In this document: piece by piece, positions 11,590 to 23,107 of the stretch
How the letters are laid out: each line of letters starts with the position of its first letter
How positions within the stretch are numbered: the first letter of the stretch is position 1
Assembly (NCBI GenBank): GCA_963921825.1
Contig: OY997595.1
Location: 15,245,228-15,309,227, forward strand
Source of the DNA: Erodium maritimum
Taxonomy: Eukaryota; Streptophyta; Magnoliopsida; Geraniales; Geraniaceae
DNA length: 64,000 nt
Direction of reading: 5' to 3'
Program-made: the position numbers and the translations under genes
Notes under the pieces: generated by a model
What the model was told of the DNA's origin: nothing
Seen by the model: the letters and a program-made list of their open reading frames with translations, nothing else
Databases searched by the model: none

Positions 11590-12290
11590 TATGGCCTTCT
11601 CCTTCGGGTTCTCGTTTGGTGTTGGCCAACGAGGGGTTACCAGTTTTGGTATCAGAACGCTCAGCTCGAGTTCCAGTCTCGGATCCCCAGCTAGTGGAGG
11701 GCCAGTCTTCGGTCGGTCGTGTTGTGGTGGAAGCTGGTTGCGGTTCGGTCTCTCGGTGGTGGTATTCCGCTTCTATTCAGGCTTTGGTGTCAGTTCTCTC
11801 CGGGTTCAGGCTGGCTAGGGCTCGATATGACTACATGCATTCTCCTTCGGGTCCTCGCTAGGTGTTGGCCGGCGAGGGGTTACCATTCTTGGTATCGGAA
11901 CGCTCAGTTCCTGTCCAGCTTTCAATCCTCAGAAGTGCAGATTTCCCTCTGTCTGCTTGTTGGAGTATGTTGGTCGGGTGCTCGGTTATGGCGTTGCCCT
12001 TCTCTGTTGGCCTTGGTGACAGATATTTCCGGCTTCAGCATGTTTCGTGTTCGGTATAACCACAGGCCTTCCCCTTTGGGTCCTCGTTTGGTGTTGGCCG
12101 GCGAGGGGTTACCGGTCACTGTTTCGGAACGCTCAGCTCGAATTCAGCCTGCGATCCTCGGAAGTGATGTCTATGCGGTCTACTTGGAAGTCTGTGCTCG
12201 TTCTCGGTAGACATACCGGCCCTCCCCCTTTGGGACTTTTCTCGGTGTTTGCCGGAATTGGGTTAGGAGGGCTGAGTTCGAGCTCCTTGG
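11590..12290 (+). repeat. ~235-bp imperfect tandem repeat
   Basis: The string GGTGTTGGCC(A/G)(A/G)CGAGGGGTTACC recurs at about 11620, 11860 and 12093, each time followed by a TCGGAACGCTCAG-type sequence. A shorter related unit with CGGTGTTTGCCGGAATTGGG follows near 12240. A further copy of this pair lies at about 14695-14885. Confidence 0.75.
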
Positions 12291-12609
12291 ATCATAATCA
12301 AGCTGCCATTTGATGCGTACCTATCGAAGATTTCAGTGCCTTTGCTAGTTCCGACATGGGACTCCTTTCTCGACTTTTTGGTTGGTGATTGTAGCGGTTC
12401 TGGTTTAGTGGCTCCTACTGCTCATGCTCTTCAGGCTACCTTGTGTCTTGCGGTTTTGTTGGAGGAGCTTCACGTAGGTCATTGGAGGTGTCTGGCTCTA
12501 GCTCAAGACGTGGGACGCCCTTCTACTTCCTATTGGATTTGGATCGTTGTTGAGCTAGTCTAGCTGCTTCTGGTGCTTCGCCTCCCATCTCCCGGTCTCT
12601 GGTTGCCTT

Positions 12610-12930
12610 TTCTAAGGGTCTGCGTACCCTTTCCTTTTGGTTGTCTGTCTTCCACGGTGTGGGGCGCCTTGTAGTTGCTTCAGGGTCTACGTACCCACTC
12701 ATTTCCCGTGGCTTCTTCATGTTTCAGGGTCTGCGTACCCAATCATTTCCCCGATGTGGGGCTTCTTCATGTTTCAGGGCCTGCGTACTCAATCATTTCC
12801 CCGGTGTGGGCTTCTTCTTGTTTCAGGGTCCACGTACCCATTCATTTCCCTAGTGTGGGGATTCTTCATGTTTCAGGTTCTGCGTACCCAATCACTTTCC
12901 CGGTGTGGGGCTTCTTGAAGTTCCGAAAGG
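12610..12930 (+). repeat. 50-56-bp minisatellite
   Basis: Five to six units of the type TTTCAGGGTCTGCGTACCC, AATCATTTCCC, GTGTGGGGCTTCTTCATG lie head to tail, with units differing by a few substitutions and short indels. It produces overlapping open frames that are not genes. Confidence 0.85.
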
Positions 12931-13029
12931 AATGCTCCTTCATGTTTCACTTCCACCTATCGTATTCTTTATTTCAAAGGATCGGTGTTTTAATATATGC
13001 ACTGCTGATTAAAAAAAAACCTAACCAAC

Positions 13030-13525
13030 CATAGGCGGATGTACTAAGGTGTCGGGGTGGGGGGGGTCAATTTTTACTAAAAAAAATTGATTACCTATTA
13101 ATTTTTAATTTTTTTCGTTATATACCTTTAATTTTAAAAAAAAAATCTCAATTGTGCCCCTCAATTTTCTTTTCCAACTTTTATCATCTAATTTTTCTAA
13201 CTTTTTAGTTGTGTCCTTTCAACAAAAATATAATTTTCTGATTATACCCCTCAATTTTTTATTTTCTTTTTTGTATGTTTTATTTTAATTCCTTTATCTA
13301 GTTAATTTACATAAACTAACTATCCCTATATAAGTCACTACTTAGGATATGAGATTATCAATTTTTTTATTTCTTATTTTTTTTGTGTGGCATATCTACT
13401 TAACTTCTTGCAATAGTTAATTATTTTTTGTTTTTATGTGATATTCATATTTTTTAACGTTATTTATTAACGGAGAAAAAAAATTGTCCCCCCCCCCCCC
13501 ACTGAAAATGTTAGCTCCACCACTG
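13030..13525. mobile_element. Candidate MITE with G/C-homopolymer ends
   Basis: A very AT-rich core of about 400 bp is bounded by GGTGGGGGGGGTCAATTTTT (13060) and, inverted, by AAAAAATTGTCCCCCC...ACT (13480-13502). Outside lie GGCGGATGTAC and the inverted GGTGGAGCTAAC. This looks like a short inverted-repeat element between two retroposons, but I cannot define a target duplication. Confidence 0.4.
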
Positions 13526-13529
13526 CAGC

Positions 13530-15290
13530 TGCCATCTTCTTCTTGCTTCCGTTGGTGACGGTCGGGACTTCGGCTTCGGTTTTTGCTGGCGGAAGTCTCA
13601 CCCTCTTCAACCCCTCCCCCCTCTCATTCTTCCCCCTTTGACTTCTTCTCTTCGCGTCATGCTGCCTAGTTTTCTAGATCTGCTCGTGAATCGAAGACCC
13701 TGTGATGGCATTGAGTCTCGCGGCCTCTCGCGGTTGCTACTCGTTGGAGATCGACCTCCTTAAAGGTTGTTCGTCCGGTGATAGTCGAGACGTCTTGGTC
13801 GTCTCTTCGTGTTACAGGTTCTTTTTGCCCAGATGTGTCGGATCTTTACTCTTGCTGCTCCGGTTGGTTTGTCCCTGGGAAGGATGTGGTACTTCCTCTC
13901 CGACCAAGGCTTTTCGTGGAGAGTTTCGGGACCATGTCGGAGTTACTGCTCCTGCGCGTCGTTGGCGGCTCTAGAAGTAGTCGGCTCTACTTCGGGTTGT
14001 TCAGGTTTGGGCCAGTACTGTGTCAGGTTGGCCCGGGTGGGTTTGGGCCCAGGTTGATCCACCCGGGTCTGGTTGATCTGCCTGGTTTGAGTTGATCCGC
14101 CCGAGTCGGGTCGATCCGCCCATGCCAGGTTGATTCGCCTTAGTCGGGTTCGTCCCGGGTAAAATTGATCCAAACCGACTCCTTGGAATTTCTGACGGTG
14201 TTCGTGGTCCTCTTTGAGAAGCTTGATACTTGTGGAGCGGTTAGGTGGAGTGATTGTACTTTGACACTGAGTTGGCTATGATCTCCGTTTATGGTGTTGG
14301 TCATCGGGGTAGCTACTCTCTCGTGTCTCTTGCGGGGCCTGGTTACAGATTTGTAGTGGGACGCGTTTCTTCATCGTCTTGGGTGTTGATCGTTGTAGGT
14401 CTGGTTTGATTTCGTTGGTTGGCTCGGTGTGGTGTCTGGGCAGTCGCTTCTCATTCCTCCTGATTGGTCGTCGCTTGCTTCAGATCTGATCGTGGGACGC
14501 ATTTATTCATTCTCTCAGGTGTTGATCATCGTGGATCTGGTCCTCTGTCGTGATGATGGGTGTCGTGCTACTCTTGTGGAGGTAAGGCTTTTCGTGTGGC
14601 ATTGCGCTTCTACGCAGGCTTTGGTGTCAGGATGGTCTAGTTTGGGATTGGGTCGTGCTCGGTATAACTACAAGTCTTCCCCTTCGGGTCCTCACTTGGT
14701 GTTGGACGGCGAGGGGTTACCAGTTTCGGTTTCGGATCGCTCAGCTCGAGTTCATGTCTCAGATTCCCTGATCATGTTGACTTGTTGCTGCTTGTTGGGA
14801 GGTTTGAGCTCGTTTTCGGTAGAAATAGAAGTCCTCTCGTTTTGGGCCTTTTCTTGGTGTTGGCTGGAATTGGTTTTCGGAGGACTGAGTTCGAGCTCCA
14901 ATTTCCGCGAAAAGTTGTCTTGCGATCTAAGTCCGTCTCTCGGGTCTTTGGAGGTGTCTAGTTTCAGCTTTGGTCGTGGGATGTGCTTCTTCATCCTACC
15001 GAGTGTGGATCGTTGTATAGCTGCTCTACTTGCTTCTGGTGGCCCGTTTGGTTCCTCGTGTGCTTAATGGTTGGAAAATCCGGGGTTTAGACCTTTTTTG
15101 TGCGCTTCAAGGTAGCAAAATTCGGGTGTTAGATCCTCTCCTTTTTTCTCTTTTTGCGCTTCATGTTTGTAATATCTGTTTTTTATACCTTCTTTGTATG
15201 ATTTGCTCTCATGTTGGGATGCCGAGATTCCTTGTATAGGAACGCTCTTTCATGTATCAGGTTACTCCCCTTGTTGGGACTTTCATGAGG
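13530..15290 (+). mobile_element. Second copy of the GC-rich retroposon family
   Basis: The sequence is related to the 7600-13018 element. It contains one unit of the 235-bp repeat (TTCGGGTCCTCACTTGGTG near 14690, then GTTGGCTGGAATTGG near 14860) and a degenerate array of about 25 bp at 14050-14165 (TTGATCCGCCCGAGTCGGG type). The 3' limit is approximate, near TATCAGGTTACTCCCC. Open frames here have no recognisable domain. Confidence 0.4.
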
Positions 15291-16780
15291 CTAAGCTAAC
15301 AGGCCAGCTCTCGATACACTCACAAGTATGCAGCTAGGTCTTTCCATGTCTATACTCGACGTTAACGCCATTACAGATGCCAACATCCGTGGGTGTCAAT
15401 GTTGTCCTCGGTGCCAAGCATCGACACTTCTTTTTGTAATCTACATTTTTTTTATAAAATTTATTAATAAATACATAAATTTACAAAAAAAAATGCAAAA
15501 CTAATTGATAAATATAATTAAATAACTAAAATGGATAATGAAAATTGAAATTTCATTACAACTCGTCGTCATCGTTTGAGCCTCGTCGTCGGACATTTTT
15601 TATTGAAATAGAAAACTGATTTTTGAAATAAAAAACTGATTTTTAAATTTTAAAACTGATTTTTAAATTAAAAACATATTTTTTATAAAAAAAATTAAAA
15701 GGAGTTTATAAATTAAAAACATATTTTATAAATTAAAAATTAATTTATATACAAAATGAATAATAAAAAAAAGGGACACGCGGCAGGTGCAAAGACGAGG
15801 GGGCGAGGCGCGAGGCAAAATTCTGTCATGCGCTCCGGACCCTCTCATGTGAGGCTATGCCCCGACCCCACGCTCCGCGTCTACAACTCTCCACATCAAG
15901 GGAAGCGCGAACTCTGAACCCTGGAGCAGCTGCCTTTTGCTCCAGCCCTCCTATCTGCCCTTCTTTAATGTCCATGCTCTTAGAATCTGTTCTAAACCGT
16001 TTCAATGCATTATTAGAACATGTCCTAAGTTTTAGGTATATAAGTTTCTCCATTTATGATATTTGAGTGATAAAGCTTCTGGGTGACAGGAGATTTTAGG
16101 AAGAAAGTAAAGATTAAAGTTGCACTATGTTTTTGTGTAATATGATTTCCTAAGGTTGGACATTAGTTATTTTGTACTTCAGTTACTTTATTATCCTATT
16201 TTATAACCATTTGATTATAGATGAAATTGAGGGCTTCAAGTCCTTTTTCATTCATCCTCAACAGCTTTTAAGCCGGAGTTGAAATGCTTGATTGTGTTTT
16301 TTTTTTCACAAAGGAAATTATAATTTTTATGCAATGACAAGTGTAGAATTGGGTCTAATTGATAGACCTATTACACTATGTCGGTTCGATTTGAAACCTA
16401 TTACTGATCGAGATTTAGTAGTTAGAAATTGGTCAAATATAAATGTCCAGTACGTGTTTCGGATGTCAGCGCCGATCAATCCGTTCCGGTTATTCTCGTC
16501 GAGAATATAATCGGTTAACCGACAAGGTTCAAAATTCAAATCGTCAAAATACCTGAATTTACCATGACACTCTTTTCGTTGGCCTGTAATTGTGTATAGA
16601 AGCACTTGCTTGTCAAATTAATGATGACCGATGATCATACCTTTGAGAGGAAAAGGAGTTGATCAAAACTGGGGGTGCATTGGTCATTTGGCAGTCAAGT
16701 ATTTCTGCAAGAAGAACAGGGGTATTACTGTAAATCTAGAGATCCAAGACTTGTTTGTTTATATATATACGTATACGATC
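15291..16780. other. Intergenic, AT-rich, no gene recognised
   Basis: 15440-15770 is an A/T-rich tract with repeated AAAACTGATTTTTAAA words, similar in texture to the A/T part of the MULE arms at 4200-4340. 15780-15920 is GC-rich. The rest is unremarkable. The last about 80 bp hold the promoter of the next gene. Confidence 0.4.
16760..16770 (+). promoter_or_regulatory. TATA box of the SGR5-C-terminus-like gene
   Basis: TTATATATATAC lies about 80 bp upstream of the ATG at 16843. This places a transcription start near 16790-16800 and leaves a 5'-UTR of roughly 45 nt. Confidence 0.6.
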
Positions 16781-16842
16781 TGCCACCCCTCATCCCCGAC
16801 CCTCACTCACTACCACCACCTTGTTCTCTTACTCAACACCGC

Positions 16843-17277
16843 ATGGAAGACCAGCACCACCAAGAGCTCCAGCTCCTCCCATCCATGGCCACCGCCTCCG
16901 GCCCCTCCTTCATCAAGCACAGGCCAATATCGTCAAGAAACAAAAACACCGCCGCAGATCACGGCCCGTCACTGGACCTCCAACTCTCCATCAGCGTGGT
17001 GAGACCAAAGCACAACTCAGTCCTGAACGGAGACGCCGGGTGCGTGGAGGCCCTGAAGTGGCAGGCGGCGGAGCAGATCAGGCTGGCAGCATTGGAGAAG
17101 GCCTACGCGGAGCGCGTGAGGGAGCTGAGCAGGAGGGAGATGGAGCTCGCCCAGTCCGACTTCGCCCGCGCCCGCCACATCTGGGAGAGAGCTCGCCAGG
17201 AGGTCGAGAGGGCCGAGAGGCTCAAGGTCAACGACCCCTCTGTTTGCCACTCTTGCCGCCAAAGCCTCCGACCTTAA
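16843..17277 (+). CDS. Small EAR-motif coiled-coil protein, like the C-terminus of SGR5/IDD zinc-finger proteins
   Basis: An intronless gene for 144 residues. The start at 16843 is chosen because it follows a good TATA box and gives MEDQHHQELQ; the same frame is open upstream to 16675. Residues 44-48 read LDLQL, an EAR-type LxLxL motif that usually binds TOPLESS-type corepressors. Residues 67-128 form a long amphipathic helix (ALKWQAAEQIRLAALEKAYAERVRELSRREMELAQSDFARARHIWERARQEVERAE), a pattern I recognise from the C-terminal region of SHOOT GRAVITROPISM 5/IDD14-16 proteins. It ends VCHSCRQ, also typical there. The four C2H2 fingers of the ID domain are absent. I infer a DNA-binding-free partner or repressor acting in the nucleus. 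The function is not shown by the sequence. Confidence 0.75.
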   Translation: MEDQHHQELQLLPSMATASGPSFIKHRPISSRNKNTAADHGPSLDLQLSISVVRPKHNSVLNGDAGCVEALKWQAAEQIRLAALEKAYAERVRELSRREMELAQSDFARARHIWERARQEVERAERLKVNDPSVCHSCRQSLRP

Positions 17278-20200
17278 TTAAAACACATCTCTTTCTTCAG
17301 TAATTAGAATTCAGAGATCAATAAACCCACTATTGGGATGAGCATTAACGCCAAAATTTCAAGAACCCACCTTTTTTTGTGTCTCTATGATCACTGGCTG
17401 CACTGCACTTCAATTATTTACCTTTTCTGCCCAAAAGAAATAAACAGCATCAACATGATTGTGGATCACTTGTATCGTTGTACTAATCATGATAATATCA
17501 TACTTTTGGAACAGAGCATATATAATACAATCATCATGACCACAAGCGTTTTCGTACTAACAAAAGTAACTTTCAGAAAAACAACTGTTAACATGCAGAC
17601 AATTATGAAAAACCCATGTACAAGGAACAGTGATGCTTTTGCAGATACCCAATCTTAATGCTCATGTTCGACTTGTTAAAGTGTCAGATATTCAGTATCA
17701 TATTACTCTGTAATCATTTTTATGTTCCATCTGTTTGGCTAGAAAGTTAAATTCAAATGGTTATGAAACGAATTGTCTGACAAGAACAAGTCATATAATT
17801 CACCATAGGTTTCAAACAGATCACGGACCTATATAGTTTCAATGCTTAGACCTTACTGAGAAGTCACCTGTGATCCTTGTTTGCTAGAGTCAAAGGGTGA
17901 TGCAACCAGGGCTAAGTTTGGAAAGAAAGAAAAAACCCTTGACATAGATAGAAAGGCAAATGAATCAGAACAAAAAGCAAGTAAATTGATCAGCAAAAAG
18001 ACAGGATAGCTGTATCCACTTGGATTCAACTTCTTAACTTTTGCTCATCAGAAACCAAACACCCACTATCCCTGTCTGGGATACAACCCAAAAGAAACGT
18101 TTTTTTTGGATAGGATCACTCCATCGAAAGCTCCACCCAAGGCCACTGTACTGTACACAGCCATCTTTTCTAGATGCCGCGAGAACGAAATTAGCTTCGT
18201 TTGTCAGCAACCTCCAAACATATTACTCAAATACAGTTCATCAGTCATGGTTGGCTTCAATAATACAGTGTTGATACTTTAGTGACTCAAGACATAATCT
18301 AGTGGGGGCAAAGAATTGTCAAGTTCAAAAGATTAGGTCCTTTGAAAAGTACATTGCCAAAGAGCAAGGAAAGCCAAAAAAGAAGATAATGGAAATTGCA
18401 TTAATTATTAATGCTCAGTCTTTATCTGCTTTGCACAATCCCCTTGAGAGTGTAGAGCCTAATTAAGGATACAAAGAAACCTCCCTAACCACTAATCTCC
18501 TGACTTTTCCATCAAAATCAAATCTACTTTGCATAACTTGAAAAGGGTGTTAATTATAATTAGTACTATCCTCAAGTTAAAAAGCTAGCAATTCCTATAA
18601 GATCCCGCTCTGGTCTTGTCCGGCACAATTTCCACATTTAGGATTTAGCATTTAAAATACAATTTCCCACATAAGAGAACAGTAGTAGTATCAACATGAT
18701 AACATACTGATTTTTGCTTTCTGAGCACATGGAGAGAATCAAAATCTTCAAAAAGACAGAATGAAAGAGATCAAGCACAATGTTAACATAAACATCAATT
18801 GTGGGATATTTTCATTGATTGGATCCTAGTCAAGATATTACCTTTGATGTTGAACCATACTCAAAGACGTAGACAGTTGCATTATGGGTAATTTGTCTTT
18901 TATCTTTTATATGGATACACACAGAGGAAGACAAGAACCATGAATTCTGTGCCAAAGTTGAAGAGCAGTAAAGATGTAGGACATGGTTGCTGAACAATCA
19001 TCGAAACAGTCATATTATGCCAGAACCTTAACATTTTGTCTTTTCACGTTGTCCATATCTGTCTCTCAAGTTATTCTGTATATCTAGATAAATTTAACGT
19101 ACATATATATGTTGGATCATGGCTTTCACGATTAAGGGAACAGAAAAAAAAAACTATTCCACCACTGTACAGTGTTGAATAGAAGATGAGTTGGCATATC
19201 ATGTTTACTCAAGTCACTAGCTACTGAACATGACAAATGGTGGTCTATTTGATAGAGACAAGGGGATGGCAATCACATATAAGGATCGAAAGTACTAAAT
19301 CCTGGGACATGAAAATTTATGCCGAGTGCCGACTTCTACAATGTATAAGAAGTAACTGTATGTGAAAAGATCCCATGAAGTTTTCTTTTACCGCAGATTT
19401 CAATCATGGAAATATTAGGAGTTGAGATTCCACTTCCATGTAAAGGGAGAATATGCCAATAACTGGTTAAAAAAGGAATCAAAGTTGTAACAGAGCTGCA
19501 AGGCATCAGAAGCAATAAGAGGAAACAAAAATTGGTGGAGTTACATCAGGCAGTGAGTGGATTGGTCAGGTTGAGTCTCGTTACCACACGATACAGTTGA
19601 TGAGGTAAGGATAATGGTAATAGAACTCCTAAAAAAATTTAGACTGTTGATCATCTATGTGAAGTAACAAGAAAGGAGAAAGGTGTTGAACCATAGAGAT
19701 TTTTCAGTGAAGTCACTTCTAAACCAATCAAGAGAAGAAAAAAAGGCAAATCGCTTTTGAAGGAAGGATAGTAACAGATCATGGTGGGACTCAAGTTTTG
19801 CAGCCATACCATGTGAAATTTTAGACCACGCCATAGAATTAGGTACTGGGAGATTCAACAAAGATTTGGACTAACGAAGTCTTGCATTATTGTCGGATTT
19901 GAGAAGCTATACAATCTTACTACTGTTCCCATTACTCAAATCCAGGACCTCAAGACAAATCAATATAAAAGCTGAAAGGGACAATAACCTCACACCTACG
20001 GGAAGATATTTGGGAAACAACACAAAGGACGGGATCAATAATTTTGAGGCACTTTAATTCTAAATAATTTCTCCACATCTTGAGAACCAAATTAGAGATT
20101 GAAGCGAGAATTGCTTTACCCATTTGGACATATAGAGTAATCACTTTAGAGAGACACTAAAAGGAAGTAGAGGGGCTATAGGTAGGGCACACAACCTTGA

Positions 20201-20880
20201 ACAACAAGGGAAATGTTGTAGAAATCAAAATCACAAAACCACCACCACCACCACAAGGGCTTCCTAATAAGTTTTGGAGCGCGAAATAGCTACAGGGGTT
20301 GGAATCAAGCTGATGGTTGGTCTTTTGGGAGTTATGTTCTATCTTAATCCCTGGTGTTCTTCGTATAATGCATAGCACTATTATAAAAGTAAAACAATCT
20401 AAACACATTGCAATTTCCACCATATATATCACTGATTAATATTTCGATGCATATCATGAACATGGTCTGAGAAGAAATTAACAAGTAAATAGTATGGTAA
20501 AGGTACTGTGAACTCACTCCATTTCCGTTCTGAGTAGAGGAAACTGAAAATCCACGGTGCCATAGATGAAACGCCAACTGCGACCCCAAAATTGATGATC
20601 AGAGAAACTGATTGCGATTTGGGGCTTTTCCCTTTGACCTAAACCTTTGGCGGTTGGGACTTGGCGGGAATCTGAGAGGAATGTTAATACCAAGCTGTGA
20701 CGGTTTCTATTCATTGATTTGTATGATGTTTTTTTTTTTTGCATGAAAATGTAACCGTTACAAAAGTAGAAAAACGAAACAAGCGAGGTATTATAGTAGT
20801 CACTGTCCAATCGGAGTTGGTCATAATACTCACCTTAGAACTAAGATGTCCGGTTAATTCAAGTAGGGTAGGTTCTCTAT
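17278..20880. other. Long intergenic stretch, no confident gene
   Basis: Low-copy-looking AT-rich DNA with no conserved open frame. On the minus strand, 20810-20520 has a GC-richer stretch ending in a donor-like GGA|GTGAGT (about 20513). A 15-bp CCACCACCACCACCA run lies at 20240. This could be the first exon of an unrecognised or non-coding transcript, but I cannot support a gene model. Confidence 0.35.
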
Positions 20881-22640
20881 TGAGATTATGAGATGTGTAG
20901 AAGATTCGGTTGTTGTTTTTTCCGACTCGACTCAAGCAAGTTTGCTTTGTCTAATTGACACGTTGCTCCCTCATAGGAGATCCTTAGGTGGAGGTGATAG
21001 GGGTTGCCAGATCGCCAAGAAGCTATCCGAGAAAGAAAAAAAGAGATTGGAGATCGGACAGAGTGTGAGACCAAAGAGACAGGGTATGGCTCCTCTGAAA
21101 AACCTAGTGTGTACCTACGCTTGTTAGTAATCTCAAAGATGTTATTGAGCAAGCCCCGTGTCCTTCGGGACCATTCTTCAACTCCCCTACATGTTAGCCC
21201 CATATTCCTCTGTCGGGGTCCGAGTACTGTTCCCCATGTCGTCGCCCCCTTACCGAGGTTTGGTGGATGTTCTTGTAAGTATCTCCCTCTTCTTCCCCTG
21301 GCCAGGCGAGGGATCGGGGCCCAGGGTTCCTTTTTCCTAAATGAGTTATTAGGAAGACACTCTTATGGCGAAGGCCACCTCCATATCACCATTGAGGTGC
21401 TTCAGATACAGTAATATCCACTTGAAATCAACCTAGAAACGAATCCGGAGGAGAAATTCCTATCGTCGGGTGTCTCGACGATGCCTAAGCCGTAGTGGCG
21501 TAGGGTCGAGAGAGGCATTAACCATATATTCTCATTGATGAGTCGGCCTCCATTTCTCAGGGGTGTCTTTTTTACGACAACCCGCAACGTCTTGTTGAAG
21601 TGGTTCTCATCTTTGTGCTAGTCTTTCCTGCTGTTGTGGTTAAGGGCGAGTACACGATCGACAACAACACGCCGGCTTCGCGAATCTCTGCTAGATACTG
21701 CGATCACTCCGACGACTTTGCTGAGTATGTGGGCGCTAAGTGGCTGGGATCTCGCCTCTTTGTCGAGGACCTGAAGGATTGGCGACTGGACGAGGCTTGG
21801 CCAAATGGGTTCACATTGACGGCGAGGCTAAATGTGTGAAGAATAAGATGGTAATTGGTGCACGAATACCAAAAATAGGATCGGTCATGAGCCAAGACCT
21901 CGCGAAGGATGTAATGTTGCGAACTGTGGCACGAAGGCTATCGGTGCTGGGCCTGTAAAGACAGCGATGGGAAAAGGTTGAGAGAGTTGGGCCGGTGAGC
22001 TTACAAAAAGCGTTTTTGGCTCTAAAAATCACGTGAGGCCTGCTAAGCAACCCCTGTCCAATGGGGCACATGCGAGGAAACAGGGTGACTATAAAGAGAA
22101 ACATCTTGTCCCCTATGATATTGGTTTGACCAATCATACTCTTCCACTAACATACGTGATCCTTGAATAGCTAGTGCACCCCTCTCACAACCCTTGAGAT
22201 CCCCACCAAAATACCGAGAAACGTAATAACACTATAACAAAGCTTGAGTTGAGTTGTGGTTGTGTGTTTAGAAGTTTCGATTATGTTATCATCTAAAATA
22301 GGCCAACAAAAACCCTTTTCTCTTTATTCGAGGATATCAAATTCGTCTTTAAAGGTTAACGAAGAAAACTTCTCATTGGCTAGTTAGGAATACCCGTTTT
22401 ACGCATGTCCTCATGTGCTTCGATATTCCCCTGCCGGAAGGATTGCAGTGTGTTATTGATTCACCCAGATAATAAATATTCATTTACACTAATAAAAGTT
22501 TTGAACAATTGAGATGTTTTCGAATTTAAATTTTGGGATATGACTCAGAAGTTAAGTATTTTAGAAAATTCGAAATTTGATCATAATTGTTAATAGAGAT
22601 AATCACATAAAAATACATTAACCTTGCCACTTTTATCACT
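20881..22640. other. Intergenic, possible degraded repeat
   Basis: 20960-22150 is GC-richer than its surroundings and has several short open frames on both strands, none with a recognisable domain. It may be an old mobile-element remnant. 22150-22640 is AT-rich with nothing seen. Confidence 0.3.
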
Positions 22641-22652
22641 TAAATATACTTA

Positions 22653-22929
22653 GAGCATCCACAACGCCCAATGTCGGTGTCAGTGGGAGGATTAAAAAAT
22701 TGTTTTTGAGCCTTACCGCCAGCGGGAACAGCCGGTACACTCCAATGCTAGGTGGTAGGAGCTGGTGGTAAGTGTCTTTTTCTTCATAATTTTGCTCACC
22801 GCCGGCGTTGACAAGGGGCGGTGAGCTCACTATCGGCCCTCAACGCCAGCGTTCTCCCCATCAGCTCACCGTTAGCTCTCCGCCGCCGATTGCTCACCGT
22901 CAGCTCTCCGCCAAGCGTTGTGGATGCTC
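22653..22929. mobile_element. Tourist-like MITE (PIF/Harbinger type)
   Basis: A 277-bp element with near-perfect 15-bp terminal inverted repeats, GAGCATCCACAACGC, flanked by TTA on both sides (22650-22652 and 22930-22932). The interior holds inverted CCGCCGGCG and CAGCTCACCG strings and would fold into a hairpin. There is no coding capacity. It lies 27 bp from the copia element at 22957. Confidence 0.85.
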
Positions 22930-22956
22930 TTAGCTTTAGACTTTTTCATTCAACCC

Positions 22957-23107
22957 TGTTAGAATATATTGTATAGGCCCAGCCCATGTGGCTCATTAGG
23001 GTTAACATCGGGTTTAGGAAACCCTAGCAGTGCAACACCACTATATATACATGTACATTATGTATTTTTTTATCATCGAATATAATACAATTACGCTATT
23101 GTTATCT
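22957..23107 (+). repeat. 5' LTR of the compact copia element
   Basis: A 151-bp LTR starting TGTTAGAATATATTG, with a TATATATACA promoter-like string near 23040. It is followed directly by the primer-binding site. Confidence 0.9.

Larger units (their letters stand above)
7600..13018 (+). mobile_element. GC-rich retroposon with internal tandem arrays, split by a solo LTR
   Basis: The sequence begins near AAACCCTAACCAGCCG (about 7610), runs through CT-rich and GGGCCGG-rich DNA, and ends in TTTAATATATGCAC...GATTAAAAAAAAACC near 13018. A solo LTR (8552-11510) interrupts it; removing the LTR and one TTCAA copy rejoins the two sides. The right part has a 230-240 bp repeat and a 50-56 bp minisatellite. 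No reverse transcriptase or other domain is seen. Parts recur at 13530-15290. The class is uncertain; the A-rich end favours a non-LTR retroposon. Confidence 0.4.

Noticed and set aside
12637-13034. Overlapping frames rich in FMFQGLRTQSF-type peptides
   Set aside because: Direct translation of the 50-56-bp minisatellite, not a protein gene.
20344-20810. Minus-strand frames as a gene
   Set aside because: No domain, no second exon I can support; only a donor-like site. Left as an intergenic remark.
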